DNA from: Sipunculus nudus
Lineage: Eukaryota > Annelida > Sipuncula > Golfingiida > Sipunculidae
Direction: 5' to 3'
DNA length: 64,000 bases
Assembly: GCA_026874595.1 (NCBI GenBank)
Contig: CM049313.1
Location: forward strand, 49,275,659 to 49,339,658
How positions within the stretch are numbered: position 1 is the stretch's first letter; each line of letters opens with the position of its first letter. The notes under the pieces were generated by a model. The model was given only the letters and a program-made list of their open reading frames with translations, was not told the DNA's origin and did no database searches. The translations under genes and the position numbers were made by a program. Shown here in pieces: positions 47,654-59,721 of this stretch.

Positions 47654-48601
47654 TTAGTTCTGTATATCAGCATAAAATCTCTTCGTATCAACAATAAAGT
47701 TACATGTTTCAGTTAACATTTTTCTATTCACAGAGTATTTGCCACCATCAAACTCTCTCAGGAGCCATGTAACTTTTGTTTGGTCGTCAACTTGCTCCAG
47801 GTTTACAATATCTTTAATGGAAGACCTGAGCTTAATACGCTGGGACGTGTAGGTCGGGCAGTGAAGAAGAAAATGAGCTGAGTCTTCTTCCTTTTTTTTA
47901 CAGGCAGGACAGATTGGGTCATCGCTCTGCCCGTATGCTCTAAGGTGTTTTTTAAGAGGACTCAAACCAAGACGTAACCTAGTCAAATGAACTGATGCAG
48001 TTCCTAAATTTAACGAAAACAATGGATTCTTCCTAACAAAAAACATAGCATTGATCTTATTTATGAAAGCTTTGGGATCATCGACGTTTGTGACTACGGC
48101 TGGCAAAGAGTTCCAGTCTCTGATGGTTTTCAGAATAAATGAATTATAATATTTTACTGATTTGTGACGAGGATTACATAACTGCGCCGAGTTTCTCAAA
48201 GAATATGATGTTTTTTCTTCAACTCTTTTAGGGAGAAGTGATACTAGGTAATCAGGAGCCTGGTTATTTATCATTCTGTGAAATAGTATAAGTCGATTAC
48301 GTTTCCTACGATCACTAAGGGAACACCAGCCAACTTCGTCAAATAATTTTTTTGTGCTTGTAACTTTGAACGCACCTGTGCAAAGTACAGCTGCCCTCCT
48401 CTGAATGGATTCTAATTTCTCGTTCAAATACATTGACATGTTGTTAAAAACAACGTTACAATATTCTAATATAGGACGAATCATAGACATATAAATTTGT
48501 TCCAGAGCTTTCCTGGGCAGTAAGTGCTTTACTCTGAAGAGAGATGACACTCGCTTCTGGGCTTGCAGGGTCATATTACTGATGTGAGAATCCCAGGACA
48601 T
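47654..48601 (-). pseudogene. LINE ORF2 C-terminal part with CCHC knuckle
   Basis: A 315-codon open stretch continues the RT frame after one stop. It begins with MSWDSHISNMTLQAQKR, passes through the thumb-like IRPILEYCNVVF block, and near its end has CPACKKKEEDSAHFLLHC, a C-x2-C-x8-H-x4-C nucleic-acid-binding knuckle usual in CR1/Jockey/R1-type ORF2 proteins. It ends with TAG/TAA-rich 3' UTR at 47653. Confidence 0.85.
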
Positions 48602-48649
48602 GTTATCTGTAAGCTCCAGACCAAGATGCTTATGAGAATTAACTCGCTT

Positions 48650-49471
48650 TTAGCATTTGTTATCAAAATATAATTTTATATCCAAATAATCGTTTTTATG
48701 TCCGGTAGATATTATCATATACTCCGTTTTTTCGGCACTGAATGTAACCCTCCATTGTTTGGCCCACTGGTGTATTTTATTAAGATCACTGTTAATTTGT
48801 TCAGTGCAACAATGCATGTCACTGAATGGCCGTAGTATCGAAGTATCATCAGCGTACAGATATATCTCAGAATCAATATCGTCAACTATATCGTTAATAA
48901 ATATTAAGAAAAGGAGTGGCCCAAGGATGGAGCCTTGAGGAACACCTGCCGGTACTTCAACCCAACTGGAAACCGCACCTTCTAAGCATACCCGTTGTTT
49001 CCTCTGTGCCAGGTATGATTTAAACCATTGCAATAACATTCCTTGTATACCAAATTGATGCAATTTAAACAATAACCCATTATGAAATACTCTATCGAAA
49101 GCTTTACTTATGTCGAGATATACTATACAAATACTATTACCATCGTCCATTTCTTTATAGATCATGTTGGTTATATATGTTAACTGGTTTGTTGTACTAT
49201 CAGACGTTCGGAACCCGTAGTTCCTCTCAGTTAACAAATGATTCCTCATACAGAAGGAATATAGTACTCTATGGACTATTTTTTCAAAAACCTTAGCTAC
49301 ACAGCTCAAAAGTGTTATAGGCCTATAATTATTAACATCGTGTTTGTTACCCTTCTTATGTACAGGAGTAACGTTGGCCCTTTTCCATTCATCTGGATAA
49401 ACTCCAGTCTTAAGTGATTCGTTAAAGATAATTCTGAGTGGTATATATACGGAAAAGGCAGTCTCTTTCAA
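48650..49471 (-). pseudogene. LINE reverse transcriptase domain
   Basis: 273 codons are open. Motifs in order are VTPVHKKG and NNYRPITLLS (motif 2), NYGFR, YLDISKAFD (motif A with catalytic Asp), GVPQGSILGPLLF (motif B), YLYADDT (motif C with both catalytic Asp), then WAKQWRVTFSAEKTE (motif D/E). It makes cDNA directly at the nicked target. The frame stops at TAA 48650-48652 but resumes in the same frame in the C-terminal segment, so this is a single nonsense change. Confidence 0.9.
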
Positions 49472-50159
49472 CAGCCTATTATACCTACGCCGTCTGGACC
49501 AGTAGCTTTCTGTACGTTAAGTGACCTTAGAGTAGAAATGACCTCCTCATTAGTAATTTCTAATGATTCTAATCTAGAAGAAGTTTTAAATTTAAATTGT
49601 GGAAGAGTGAAGTTGTCCGTAAGAGCAGGCAGCGTGGATTGGTTTTTAAAATGATCATTAAATATTTCGGCCTTTGCAAAATTTGAGTAAAGTGAAGCTC
49701 CATTTTCTAAGATCAGAGGTATAAGTACATGGCGTTTGCCTCCATGCAATGACTTCAAAATCGACCAATATCGTTTTTGGTTACAAGGTTTTGACAAAGT
49801 TTCAGCTTGTTTTTCGTAATATATTTTCTTCTGGAGGCGGATTTCTGATTTAACCCAACTCCGATATAGGTTTCGTGTATCCTTATTCAATTTCGTTTGG
49901 TTTTTTGCATAGCGCGCACACATCACCTATTTCTTAGTCTTATCAGTTTTAATATGCGGCGTGTCATCAGTGGTTTATCTTTTTCACGAACAATTACTGT
50001 TCTACATGGTATGTACACCTTAGCTAATGACAGAAATTTTAAGTTAAAATAATTTACTCTCTGGTTTAAACCTGGTAAAGAATCGAAGATATCAGACCAT
50101 GGGGTATTCAGTAAAGCATGCCGCAATCCATTCAAATCGGCATTATTATAATGCCACAC
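49468..50159 (-). pseudogene. LINE linker between endonuclease and RT
   Basis: Two short overlapping frames (50159-49923 and 49926-49468) encode a basic region ending KATGPDGV. That motif is the RT motif 0/1 block that normally opens the reverse transcriptase. The two parts lie in different frames, with another shift after GVGIIGC into the RT frame. The lysine/arginine-rich composition is typical for the linker of these elements. Confidence 0.75.
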
Positions 50160-50950
50160 CTCCCGACTGACTGCTTTTTAGGAACCATAAACTTAAGGAA
50201 CCCGTATACAGTGCTGTGATCCAGATCACTGAATAGGGACAAGGTGCCGATATCTTACACACTATCTGGGTTGTCAACAATAAGTAAATCAAGTTGTTAG
50301 CAGTTGTATTAGACACACGTGTTGGTTCATCAACAATTTGATACAGGTTATTTTCCGCTATGAGATCCCTAAATCGTGTACCCAAACGGCTACGACAATG
50401 ATTGTCCTTCCAATTAGTGCATGGATCATTAAAATCACCTGTACATATAATACTCGTTGGACTGACATCGCTGGCACTGTCAATAATATTCTGAAAATTA
50501 GAAAGAAAACTGTTAATCTCTACAAAATTTTGTCCCGGTGGTCTGTACCAAACAGACAAAATAATTATTTTTCCATTCAAGTCTAGTTGTACACATAATG
50601 TTTCTTGTTCTTTACATTCAAACTCCATCCTACGAACTGCTACAATACCTTCTTTAATGTACACTAATAGCCCTCCTCCATGTCGATTTCGGTCACGTCT
50701 AAATATTTGATAATTAGGCAGACGAATATCTTCATCCGAGATACAGTGGTCCAACCAAGTTTCGGTTAACGTGATTACGTCAAAATCCATATCTTTTATG
50801 AATATTTACTCTATTTCATCTAATCTAGAATACTGTGAGGGAATATGAAGTCTTGTATTCACACCCGCTAACAAACTTCTGACATTGCATGTACAAATAG
50901 CTAAACCCTGGTCAGGGCCAGGATTAAGGTGGAGATCGCCTGATTTTAGT
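50146..50950 (-). pseudogene. LINE endonuclease domain (broken)
   Basis: This encodes the target-nicking endonuclease of the LINE. CNVRSLL (motif I) lies at about 50890, then a stop (GAG TAA), then ITLTETWLD, RHGGGLLVYIKEG, VWYRPPGQ and CTGDFNDPCTNW. The last motif, SDLDHSTVYG, is present near 50210 but in another frame and after a further stop. The order and spacing match exonuclease/endonuclease/phosphatase domains of Jockey-superfamily elements. Confidence 0.82.
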
Positions 50951-51204
50951 AACATCTGTGATATAATTATTTCCAAATGAAGGGCACCAAGTCACTTACA
51001 TAAACACGACTTACAATATACAAGTGAAATGCCAGTAGAGACGACCTTTACCCAGCAGAAGTACACATTCATTATGTAATGGCCGAACGTGGTGAACTTG
51101 TAAGAATGCAATGTCTACCCATTAAGAAATTGTAAAACATGATCATATAGGTTTGATTTGTAGTAATATAATAGAAAATATCATAAAATATCACACATTT
51201 GTTA

Positions 51205-51610
51205 ACACGATAACTCTAGGTTTTTAGATACAGTCACCAAACTTGCAGCATTGATGCACCATATCCAGGGCTAGGTCAAGGTCGAATATGAATCACTTTG
51301 ACACATTTTCAAGGTCACTTCGATGATAATGCTAAAATGATGTTAACGCATTAACTCGAAAAAAATTTAAGATACAGTCACCAAACTTGCAGCATTGATG
51401 CTCCTCATCAAGGACTGGGTCACCTTTGGACAAGGATGTCCCTGACCTATTTTTCAAGGTCACAGCGGCGATAATGCTGAAATGATGTCAACGCAATAAC
51501 TCGAAAAGGATTTTAGACAGAGTCACCAAACTTGCAGCAATGACGTACCTCATGAAGAGCCAGGTCAGGTTCCAAAATTGATGACCTCAATGCAGTTTTC
51601 AAGTTTGCAG
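51205..51610 (+). repeat. Tandem repeat, ~145-bp unit, ~2.7 copies
   Basis: CAGTCACCAAACTTGCAGCA recurs at 51231, 51375 and (as GAGTCACC...) 51520. Each unit also has AATGCT-AAATGATGT-AACGC, ATAACTC and TTTTCAAGGTCAC. TCAAGGTCA matches the extended half-site bound by monomeric nuclear receptors, but here it is simply part of the unit. Non-coding. Confidence 0.8.
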
Positions 51611-52854
51611 AGGTAATCTGGCTGTGTGATATAGACCAATCTCAAATTTATTTATTAATACTTATTCATTAATGTCCTTACCACAAACACACTTGCACTG
51701 ACTTCATTGTCCATTTCACTATATTTATACCTTCGCCGCTGGTGTACTTGCGGAGGTCGGGCATTATGTCTCCAACAATCACTTAACAGCTGAGTCGTAC
51801 ACTTGCGAGCCCGAGTCTGCGCAGTGTCTACGTGCGGGCGGTTAAGATCACGCCCGATTTAAGAGTGTAAATGCGAGGCGAGATCTAAAGCGAGCTTGAC
51901 ACCCAACTATCTAATGTAAAAGTTCAGGGCGGTTAAACTGGTCACTTTGACCGGCTAAAAGTGACCGGCTCAGTGTAAATGAGATGGTGCGGTTAGGTCA
52001 AGCCAGATCTTTCTGTTGTATATCCAAATTGCTGTTTTTGTTTACCCGCCATTTTGCTGACTCACTTCCATCATATATGTCTGAAAAATATTAACCTTTC
52101 GGCTTTCGGCCTTTGCGTACGCGGCCCTCGTCATGCGGAAATCTTCTTAAAGTACCAAAGTGCAATATGAAAGTCGATGAACGTTCCTTCCGTTTCATAG
52201 CCCCACAAATTTTAAATTCGCTCTCCATTACAATAAGAAAATCTCCAACTCTTGTATCATGTAAAACTAATTTATAAACGTATCTCTTTCGGCAAGCTTT
52301 TGGTATTTTTAAAAAAAATATCCCTCCCATGCCAAGCCAAGCTGTTATGCACATTCGAAAGTCGCGATTTATTGAAAATTATGGTTTCTTGGTCCTTGTA
52401 ACTTCCATTTCACATTGTGAATAAAAATGCGCAGAGGTGCCTTCCTGTTATTTTCAGCCTTAGTTATGTGCAAACGGGAGCGCAGTTAGTCTGACCTTGG
52501 CGTGTTTTGACTGAAATGACGATAAATTGTGCATGCAGTCCTGATCTGCGAACTAAGCCTAGATTATTAACCTAGTCTGGAGGGTGCGGCTACATGTGTT
52601 CAGTAACTAATATAGGATAAAAGTATAATTGTCATTCATGAGAGTAATCTGTAAAATGGTTTCTTACCGTACCTGAGCTTCCTTAATCTTGATGAAAATG
52701 AAATGAACAACGTTCATCGTCATCCAGATTACTTCTACAATTTAATGAATTGTTCTTTCTGTGGTACACTAATCCTCCAAAACCGGCTTAATATTTTTGC
52801 TTAAAGATGCTAATAGAACCAAAGAACCGTACCAAACATACCGTTTAAAAAGGA
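51611..52854. other. Spacer, partly GC-rich
   Basis: 51760-52010 is GC-richer and repeats GGCGGTTAA and GTGACCGGCT-like words. A minus-strand 87-codon frame at 52091-52354 has no family resemblance. Confidence 0.4.
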
Positions 52855-53165
52855 ATGAATATGATTTCTGGCTTCCTCTGTCTTACACTGTCTATGTAAT
52901 AATGATCTTAGAGTAATGTTTGGGTGTGAAAGTTCTTATTTATTATTATTATTATAAAATGTTTATCAAAAACATATTTGTAAACACAGCATGGTTGACA
53001 AACGGGAAAAACATGTTACCTAAGGTGGTAGACTTGTTGCAAGATGCCCTTGTTAAATTTGTTTTGATTATTTGGCGGGCCCCCACATATTATAAACACT
53101 TTGATATAAATAAAACAAGCAGGCTTTGTGCGGTGATATCCACGTTTTCTGACCTATTTTTATAA
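52855..53165 (+). repeat. Third diverged copy of part of segment A/B
   Basis: This matches 22290-22640 and 30990-31240 in order: ATGATTTCTGGCTT-CT, TTGTTGCAAGATGCCCTTGT (A: TTGCTGCCAGATGTTCTTGT), TTTGGCGGGCCCCCACATAT (A: TTTGGCGGTCAGCCACATGT), then TATAAA. It lies over 20 kb away, so the unit is dispersed and not just duplicated locally. Confidence 0.6.
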
Positions 53166-53981
53166 ACACTCCAAGGGATTACCTTTCGTTTATGAAGGCC
53201 AGATAGGTGATTGGGCCCCTTTAAACGTAGGGGCATAACCTCTCATCATAAGTGTGTATAGTTGTAGCTCTACTTGGGTCCAGGGTTTATAAGCTTAACA
53301 CGAACAATCACGGCTTTACATATTACTTATAAGGCGAGTCATGCTAATACGGGGATGTGCAGGAAAAAGTGATAATCAAAGGGACATGTATATGACCGAC
53401 AAGCACAGAGGCTGTATGGGCGTGTACGGATGGAATCCCTACGGAGAAGATTACCATGCACAACCGGACACCTGCTTGTTAAATGAATTGAGTCTAGTGT
53501 TTCGGGGTTAGGGGATATTTGATATATTGGAAACTTTTTCAAGCCACCACCCATAATCAGAAACATTTAATGAAGCGGCTATTCATCGAATATTTAAAAG
53601 CAATTAATTATTTCCTTTTTTTATTGAGAATATCGTATATTTCAAATCTCTCGAGGAAATTTGAGATCATTGATTTGTGGAAAAAACATGACTGAAGAAA
53701 TTGAATTCCATTTTTTTGTACATAAAACTTCTTCTTTTCCATTTTTTGCGACATTGAAACTCGGATGATATTTTAGTATTGGCGTTTCAACTTTTGGAAA
53801 CTGAAGGGGAATAACTGTAATATAAAGTTGTATAAAAAGGATGTGATACAAGACTTTATTCATCATGTCAAAATGCAAACGTTAAGCACTCCAATGTGTA
53901 TACACAGGTTTGAGCACATCACAGGTATTTAAGGACAAACAGATTTTTAAACATTTTTTCAGTTGTCTGTTTATTGTGAGC
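53166..53981. other. Spacer
   Basis: Nothing recognised. Confidence 0.45.
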
Positions 53982-54813
53982 TGTTGACATGTCTCTTTTA
54001 TTGTGCGCTGTTGACATTCTGATTCGTGTTTGGCTCAAGCCCTTGGCGTTGCTTATCAACAGCCTTCCTTGTTCTAGCTGGACGGGTGCGGCCTACGTGT
54101 AAACACAGCGGTCAAGCTAGTCTGGGGCTTTCTCGCCTGGCCGAGCCGGCCCGGCTTACGTTTGAACTCTGATGAGTAGATCAGAGGGCTATGTTGTTCT
54201 AGATGTTTCCTTTTACGTGTGTACTATTGGGTTCTTTGGATTGTTCGAGAAATGTAAAGTTCTCGTCTTGAGGTGAAAAGTTATATAAAGGGACTGTTTT
54301 TTAGAGAAGAGAGTGAGGGGAGAAATATTCCAGCGGACACAGAAGGGTGTAAGTCAGTTGTGGACCTTTTCCGATAAGTGCGGCAGTCATAGATTTTCTT
54401 TTAAATTTATGACGGATCTTATATAGTCTTCAGTTTGCTTTCGGGATTATAACAAGATCTTTACTTTGGGATTACAACGGATTGATTTTGTGAATGAACT
54501 GGACCGTTAAGGACTTGTCGTTGTTTTGACAGTGGTGGTATCCAGGTACTGTACACTTTATTTATATACTGTTGTATTGATTTGCTGTTGTACTGCTGTT
54601 ATACTGTGAAATTGTATTGATTTAGTGTATTGTGATGTTAGGATTGTTTTAAGAATAAATTATAATTATTTGTTCACAAAAAACACTGACTTCTTTATCC
54701 ATTCCCCTAGACATTTCACGCTGCCTAGTGTTACAGAATCTGTTTTTTTATCTCCATTACAATATTTATGTTCATCACGTATACGTGATCTATTGATATT
54801 AGGTTCCGTAACA
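53982..54813 (+). mobile_element. TGTTAC-family LTR-like element, second copy
   Basis: This is collinear with the 27117-28065 copy. It has a degenerate start TGTTGACATGTCTC, GTGCGCTGTTGACATTCTG, a TATA-like TTATATAAAGGG, GAGAAATATTCCAGCGGAC, TTTTGACAGTGGTGGTATCC, AATAAATTATAATTATTTG, and the end GATATTAGGTTCCGTAACA. It lacks the internal ~80-bp doubling of the other copy. ATCACGTATACGTGAT, a 16-bp perfect palindrome, lies at about 54776-54791. There is no coding sequence and no obvious target duplication. Confidence 0.7.
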
Positions 54814-55284
54814 ACATTTATAATTTCAAGGCCAGGCAACAGTTTTTATTATTTCGTTAACAACATCTATAAGTATTCTGGATATTTATATGTATCCTTT
54901 TCTGCACAGATATACGTTTAAGATATGATAAATAACATTTTTTCCTGTGAGAATCTATTGCAAATCTCTTATTTTTTATCTCTTTATTAAGATCTCTTTA
55001 TTGCAAAAGGGGATGGTGATTGTATTCATTGGAGAAAATACTTTTATCTATTGGAAATGAAATATATCAAGACCTAGAATTATAAACTTTGGATTTATTT
55101 CTAAGTTTACAATGAAATATTACATATCTATGTAAAATGTGTCACATATATTTATATTCTATTCCCTCCCCCCCCCCCCCCCCCCCGAAGTAATTGAATT
55201 TCCAGTTTCTAAACCGGCTGAACTCGCACATACACTCAAAAAGATTAGAAAGGCTTTTGTAACATTAACAATAAAAATATAATA
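54814..55284. other. AT-rich spacer with C19 run
   Basis: A 19-C run at 55168-55186 is the only distinct feature. No gene-like frame. Confidence 0.5.
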
Positions 55285-55910
55285 AAATTAGACTAACAAT
55301 TCTCTTGAGAGGTTTCTTTGAGCAAGGTACAATAATCCATAGAGTCTAAATGATCCAAATCCTGACACTCGCCGTATAAATCACAGAGAGTTTGCTTGGC
55401 ACCACGGCGGGTGGTCACATGGTCGTCGCACACGTGACATAGCTATGCACTCATCGAGTCCAGGCGGTTTTACCATGGTACACATAACGCACATGCACTT
55501 CTCCCCCGATAAACAACTCACAGGCTTGACATAGTCTCTACTCTTAAAGTACTCGCTGCTCTGAATCACTGAGAGATATGCTCCCGGCCTTCTCCGTAGC
55601 AACGCTCTCAGACCATGTTTGTCCCTATATAATCCCCCTGGTATATCCAGTAATCTGCACCCGAATATATCACTGCACACGAGAGTATTTGGTAAAATAA
55701 ACACTGATCTGCGTATCAGTTGTCCTGGTCCATTTGCTGGGCTTCACCACGGCAGATACTCATCGGCTGCTTACAAGTCCTTATCACAAGTCCGTTAGTT
55801 AGTACCTTGATCGCCCACAGACTTTGACATACAGTACGCCTTGGAATATTTCCTGAGCTTATTATTTCACAGAAAACCTGGGACTCTCCTCTGAACCGAC
55901 AAACTGTCAA
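55285..55910 (-). pseudogene. Unidentified cysteine-rich coding-like sequence, frameshifted
   Basis: Three adjoining minus-strand frames read like one protein with two shifts: 55910-55716 (CRFRGESQVFCEIISSGNIP ... LVIRTCKQPMSICRGE), 55735-55381 (LIRRSVFILPNTLVCSDIFG ... SGEKCMCVMCTMVKPPGLDE ... RRPCDHPPWCQ), and about 55392-55290 (LCDLYGECQDLDHLDSMDYC, then TSQENC and a stop). The composition differs from the AT-rich surroundings and cysteines are evenly spread, which suggests an extracellular or metal-binding protein. I do not recognise the family. No start codon with a signal peptide or splice sites were established. Confidence 0.4.
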
Positions 55911-56316
55911 AATACACCACCTAGCGCTTACTTAGGAGGCTGTTCCTTTATTTTGCGTTTCCAGCATATTGTGGTAAACCCAACAGGCAGGCTGGGATTG
56001 TTTCACTATGTGGAGATGGTCCCCTTAGTCGGGGTAGTTCCCCGTGGACAATATAGCCCTGTAAAAGTATGGATCGGGGTTAGTTTCAGTCATATAGTCT
56101 CAGTGAAGACTTGTGTTTCGATTACGGTCGAGCAACCCTTTAGAGACTTTACAGAACAGCGCTGCATTCTGTGAACCAGATAGTGAATTCTTCAGCCAGC
56201 TAGGTCTCCCACAACTTCTTGATACTAGGCCATCCCAGAGAAGAATACTGGTAAGTCCAGTTTTACCACAATATATACTGATGTTTACTTTACAAATCCT
56301 GACCGGTCATGGCCTT

Positions 56317-57275
56317 TCGTACGCTCTTTACACAGCGCTTTGCCTATATGCCTATTACCTATATCTCAAGCGCTGTTTGTTTTGGCCTGGTTTTCTGGGT
56401 CCCTACACAAGGGGAGCATTGTATGTAGGGCCAATCAGGTGAGAGCCGGTTATGGAAGTAACATTCTCTATGATTGGCTGAAATGGTCACATGATTTATA
56501 GCAAATAAAAATGCTTTTGGCAATTTTGTTTAGGGGCGGCAGAGGCTATTGTGTATGAGCTAGACCAAAAACCGGTTTCATGAATATTTGAGGTCCTTTT
56601 TACTGCGTGTAAACAATGATATGCGACACACAACTTATGCGACAAGGAATCTACATTATTATCAGGATGTGTTGCACTCATAACGGGTCCCAGCCAAGCG
56701 AGAAGTGCACGGGGCAAATGTTTTTACATTTCGTTTTGAGTAACAGCTCTTCGCCGCGGCAACCGTTTGAATAGGCCACAGGCTCAGAGAGAATGGCCTG
56801 ACTCGTTGCTGGCACAGATATTTGTGCGCACAGGATGCCCGGCCGGTGAGCTGTCACTCAAATGCATTATAACGACATTGGCTCCCTGCATACCTCGTTA
56901 TACTGGTATCCATTTTACTGGCAACGGATGAATGGCTTCACTAACATAGTCATAATGTCATAATCGGTCCATGATGCATAAACACACAGGGAGCAAAATT
57001 CGACCTATTATTTACTTAGAGTAACATGAAAATTGTCACCAAGCGGCGTTTGAAGCGCAGCTTTCATTATGGGCGGAGCCATGTTGCCTGTCGAGTGTTT
57101 TTTTACTGTTATTTGTTTTGCCGCTAGTCATATCATACGCACGATGTTTTTTAGCAGTCACCGACCAGCCACCTGGTGTCTAAGTCTATCCTAACCGGTC
57201 CTACCAGGCAGCGGTTAAATCAGTAGCTTTTGTAAAAGCGCAAGATTTCCGCTGCCTCAGGAGCGTAGGCCTCTC
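56317..57275 (+). repeat. Dispersed repeat, copy 1 of pair with 61087-61551
   Basis: Ordered matches to 61087-61551 are TACGCTCTTTACACAGCG, AAGCGCTGTTTGTT, CTACACAAG-GGGAGCA-TGTAT, CCAGCCAAGCGAG, AGGCCACAGGCTCAGAGAG, GCCTGTCGAGTGTTT, CACCTGGTGT-TAAGT and a final hairpin. Copy 1 is about twice as long because of extra sequence at 56440-56690 and 56835-57030. No coding evidence. Confidence 0.78.
57206..57257 (+). repeat. Conserved nested hairpin, copy 1
   Basis: AGGCAGCGG pairs with CCGCTGCCT, AAATC with GATTT, and inside them GCTTTTGTAAAAGC forms a second hairpin. The total length of 52 bases is identical to copy 2 at 61487-61538. Confidence 0.65.
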
Positions 57276-57642
57276 GCCTTATAGTATTATGTGGCCTGTC
57301 GTTCAATGCATGGATACTAAAATAGACACGCCTCGAGAGATTAAGAATGGGAAATTTCAATTATGCAGGTGCTTTGCCCTTGAAGTCTACAGTTTACAAA
57401 GTTTTCACCAGAAACCGACTAGACAAAGACCGGCAAGATCCAATTTTCACGGAATGACGATTGTACTGAAACCGACCTCAAATAAAACATCTGTGTTCTC
57501 TAAACTTACGTTCCCACGCTAGCATTGATACATGATAATGCATATTAATAAACTGCAAATAATAAAAACAACTGGTTATACTTTCCTAACTTGAATGCGC
57601 AATACCAGAATAATAATAATAACAAGTCACAGCTCTCTGTTG

Positions 57643-57688
<46 letters not shown>

Positions 57689-58965
57689 TACATTCTCTAT
57701 CTCAAATTTGATGTCCTTTCCCTCCTTCGAGTCATGGCCCAACCCTTAAAGATAAATGGACGTCACTGGTCCATGAAATTTCCGTGAAATGAGAAAATGG
57801 TAACGTAGAATTAGTAACCACTTCCATTGATGGTCCCTTTAATGATAGGTGTTTTAAAAAACTATTTATTTCATAATTAATGCTGATATATTAAAATTCC
57901 CTGTTTTGTATATTTATGTGAATAACATTCCATAGCCATATTTATTTTGTCCTGTAAATTTCAGCGAATGATTCTAATAGAAGAATCGCAAAGTGTTCAA
58001 CAGGAATAGAACACTGAAATGTATCTCCGATGACGAAACACGAACTTGAACCAGAAAATCTTATATGTAATCAAATTACCTGCAAACGTAATAAGACAGA
58101 GATCATAAATGTAGAGACCTCTTCGAAGAACGCACTGAATGACTAGTCTCGGGTCAGAAAGAATAGCATACGACGCCGCCCATTCCAGCTTTCTTTGTTA
58201 TTCAGTAGACGAGACAAAACACTTTGAAATTTACGTGATCTGTTTACAAAGGAGATCTGCTTGGCTTATATCTAGTACAACTGTGGTTATAGCGTTGGCT
58301 GATACATTTGGTTATTTATGGCTCAAGGTTGACCAGTTCTATACATTTTTTATACATTCTTTATCAGCTTGGTCCCAGGTTTTTTCTTTGGTAAAACAAT
58401 ATCCAGTTGTCTTTTCCTAGACACCAGCTTTTTTGGTTTTGCACGATATGGATGAATTTACAAACCGATGTTTCGCTCGAAAGAAGCTGATCGACGCAAT
58501 AACAATGCTAATGACAAAAATTAATACGATAAAAAAAAACTGACAAGAATCTATACAAAAACGATGGCTCTGACAATCATTTGTACTAAAACAATTAATA
58601 TAAAGTCTTTATAAACCCGGAATCTTAAGGTGAACCAAATTTATGATTATTCAACAGAGGTTTTCTTTTGTTGATTATAAAGAAAACCGCGACTTATAAA
58701 GCTAACATAACGTCAACATTATTTAAAACTGTAATCCGAGCCTACATGGACACATTCGCTTGGATCCGAATCAAAGTTTCTCAGGAGCAAAAACGGTTGC
58801 TAATACCAATAAATTGCCTACAATAGGTCATGACATAAAAACTGCCATTTTGCACAAGGACAGAGAAACCTTTTAATTAAACGATATTAAGGGATCAAGA
58901 TATCCTACGAACATTATTGGCTGTTGTTCTAAAACTATATATATCTTCAATCTTGGTATGGTATA

Positions 58966-58966
<1 letters not shown>
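57276..58966. other. Spacer with (AT)n
   Basis: (AT)n occurs at 57644-57685. Frames at 57289-57522 and 58139-58420 show no family resemblance, although the second has a hydrophobic stretch (STTVVIALADTFGYLWL). Confidence 0.4.

Positions 58967-59023
<57 letters not shown>
58967..59023. repeat. (AT)n microsatellite
   Basis: Fifty-seven bases of TA repeat. Confidence 0.95.
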
Positions 59024-59026
<3 letters not shown>

Positions 59027-59282
59027 CAATCACTGTGTGGTATTGATCAGCACTATCAGAACCAGTTTACACCGACAAAGTGAATTTTTAAAGTAATTAG
59101 CACATAGAACAAACGGGACATTTGCAATCTGCCTCTCTATTCGCCTTTAATGCAATGTAATCTGCATATTTATTATATAAAGGTAATGTCTCTTCTGTTA
59201 CATATACCCACACCAAGGCTCTTCAGTTTTTCTACTAGACAAAGTGCAAAATATTAACGAGTGTTGGGGATAAAGTATTACG

Positions 59283-59435
59283 ATGGCGGACCCTGCATGG
59301 TACCTCAAACCAATATGGGATTATATTATTCCAACAAGAGCTGAATTGCTTCATATGAAACCTGTTGGTAGCGTTAGAGATTTGCCGTCAGGGTTTCAGT
59401 TGAAGCAGGAGATAGAAGAGCAATTCGCTGTTTAG
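59283..59435 (+). CDS. Candidate small ORF, 50 residues
   Basis: ATG in a fair context (TACGATGGCGG) opens a 50-codon frame beginning MADPAWYLKPIWDYII and ending QEIEEQFAV, then TAG. Its balanced amino-acid use differs from the Phe/Ile-rich chance frames around it. I know no family. It could equally be a decayed first exon. No donor site was identified inside. Confidence 0.25.
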   Translation: MADPAWYLKPIWDYIIPTRAELLHMKPVGSVRDLPSGFQLKQEIEEQFAV

Positions 59436-59721
59436 CAATTTTTATCTATGTCCACTAGGACCTTATTTCTGTATTTTGTTATAAGCGATCTCTTAATAAC
59501 GATGTTAAACCGAAATATGATCAATACATGATCCTCTTTTCCCAAACCAATTCCGTTTATTGGCTTTTGTGTTAAGTTCCTTAAAGTAGTTCCTTTAAGT
59601 TATTCTTAATCGACCAGAAACTATATAATTTTCAAATGCATGGTATTAAGCTAATGTCGTAAATTGGAGGTTTACGTGCATTTGTGTAATGGTTTAGAAC
59701 ATCGGAAAGAATTGCCTGAAA

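Larger units (their letters stand above)
47400..50990 (-). mobile_element. Non-LTR retrotransposon (LINE, Jockey/CR1/L2-like), inactive
   Basis: Minus-strand pieces occur in the order expected for a LINE ORF2: an HLNPGP start block (about 50940), an apurinic-type endonuclease, a linker, reverse transcriptase, and a C-terminal C-x2-C-x8-H-x4-C knuckle. At least three frameshifts and three in-frame stops break it (for example TAA near 50812, in the endonuclease near 50250, and at 48650-48652). The 3' UTR at about 47400-47653 contains AATAAATAAAGG and a TAATAATAG-type simple tail. ORF1 is not visible, so the copy is probably 5'-truncated near 50990. The clade is judged by motif style only. Confidence 0.88.

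Noticed and set aside
54625-54921. 98-codon frame in the 53982-54813 element
   Set aside because: It spans the non-coding right end of the element and runs past its terminus. No similar frame is open in the 27117 copy.
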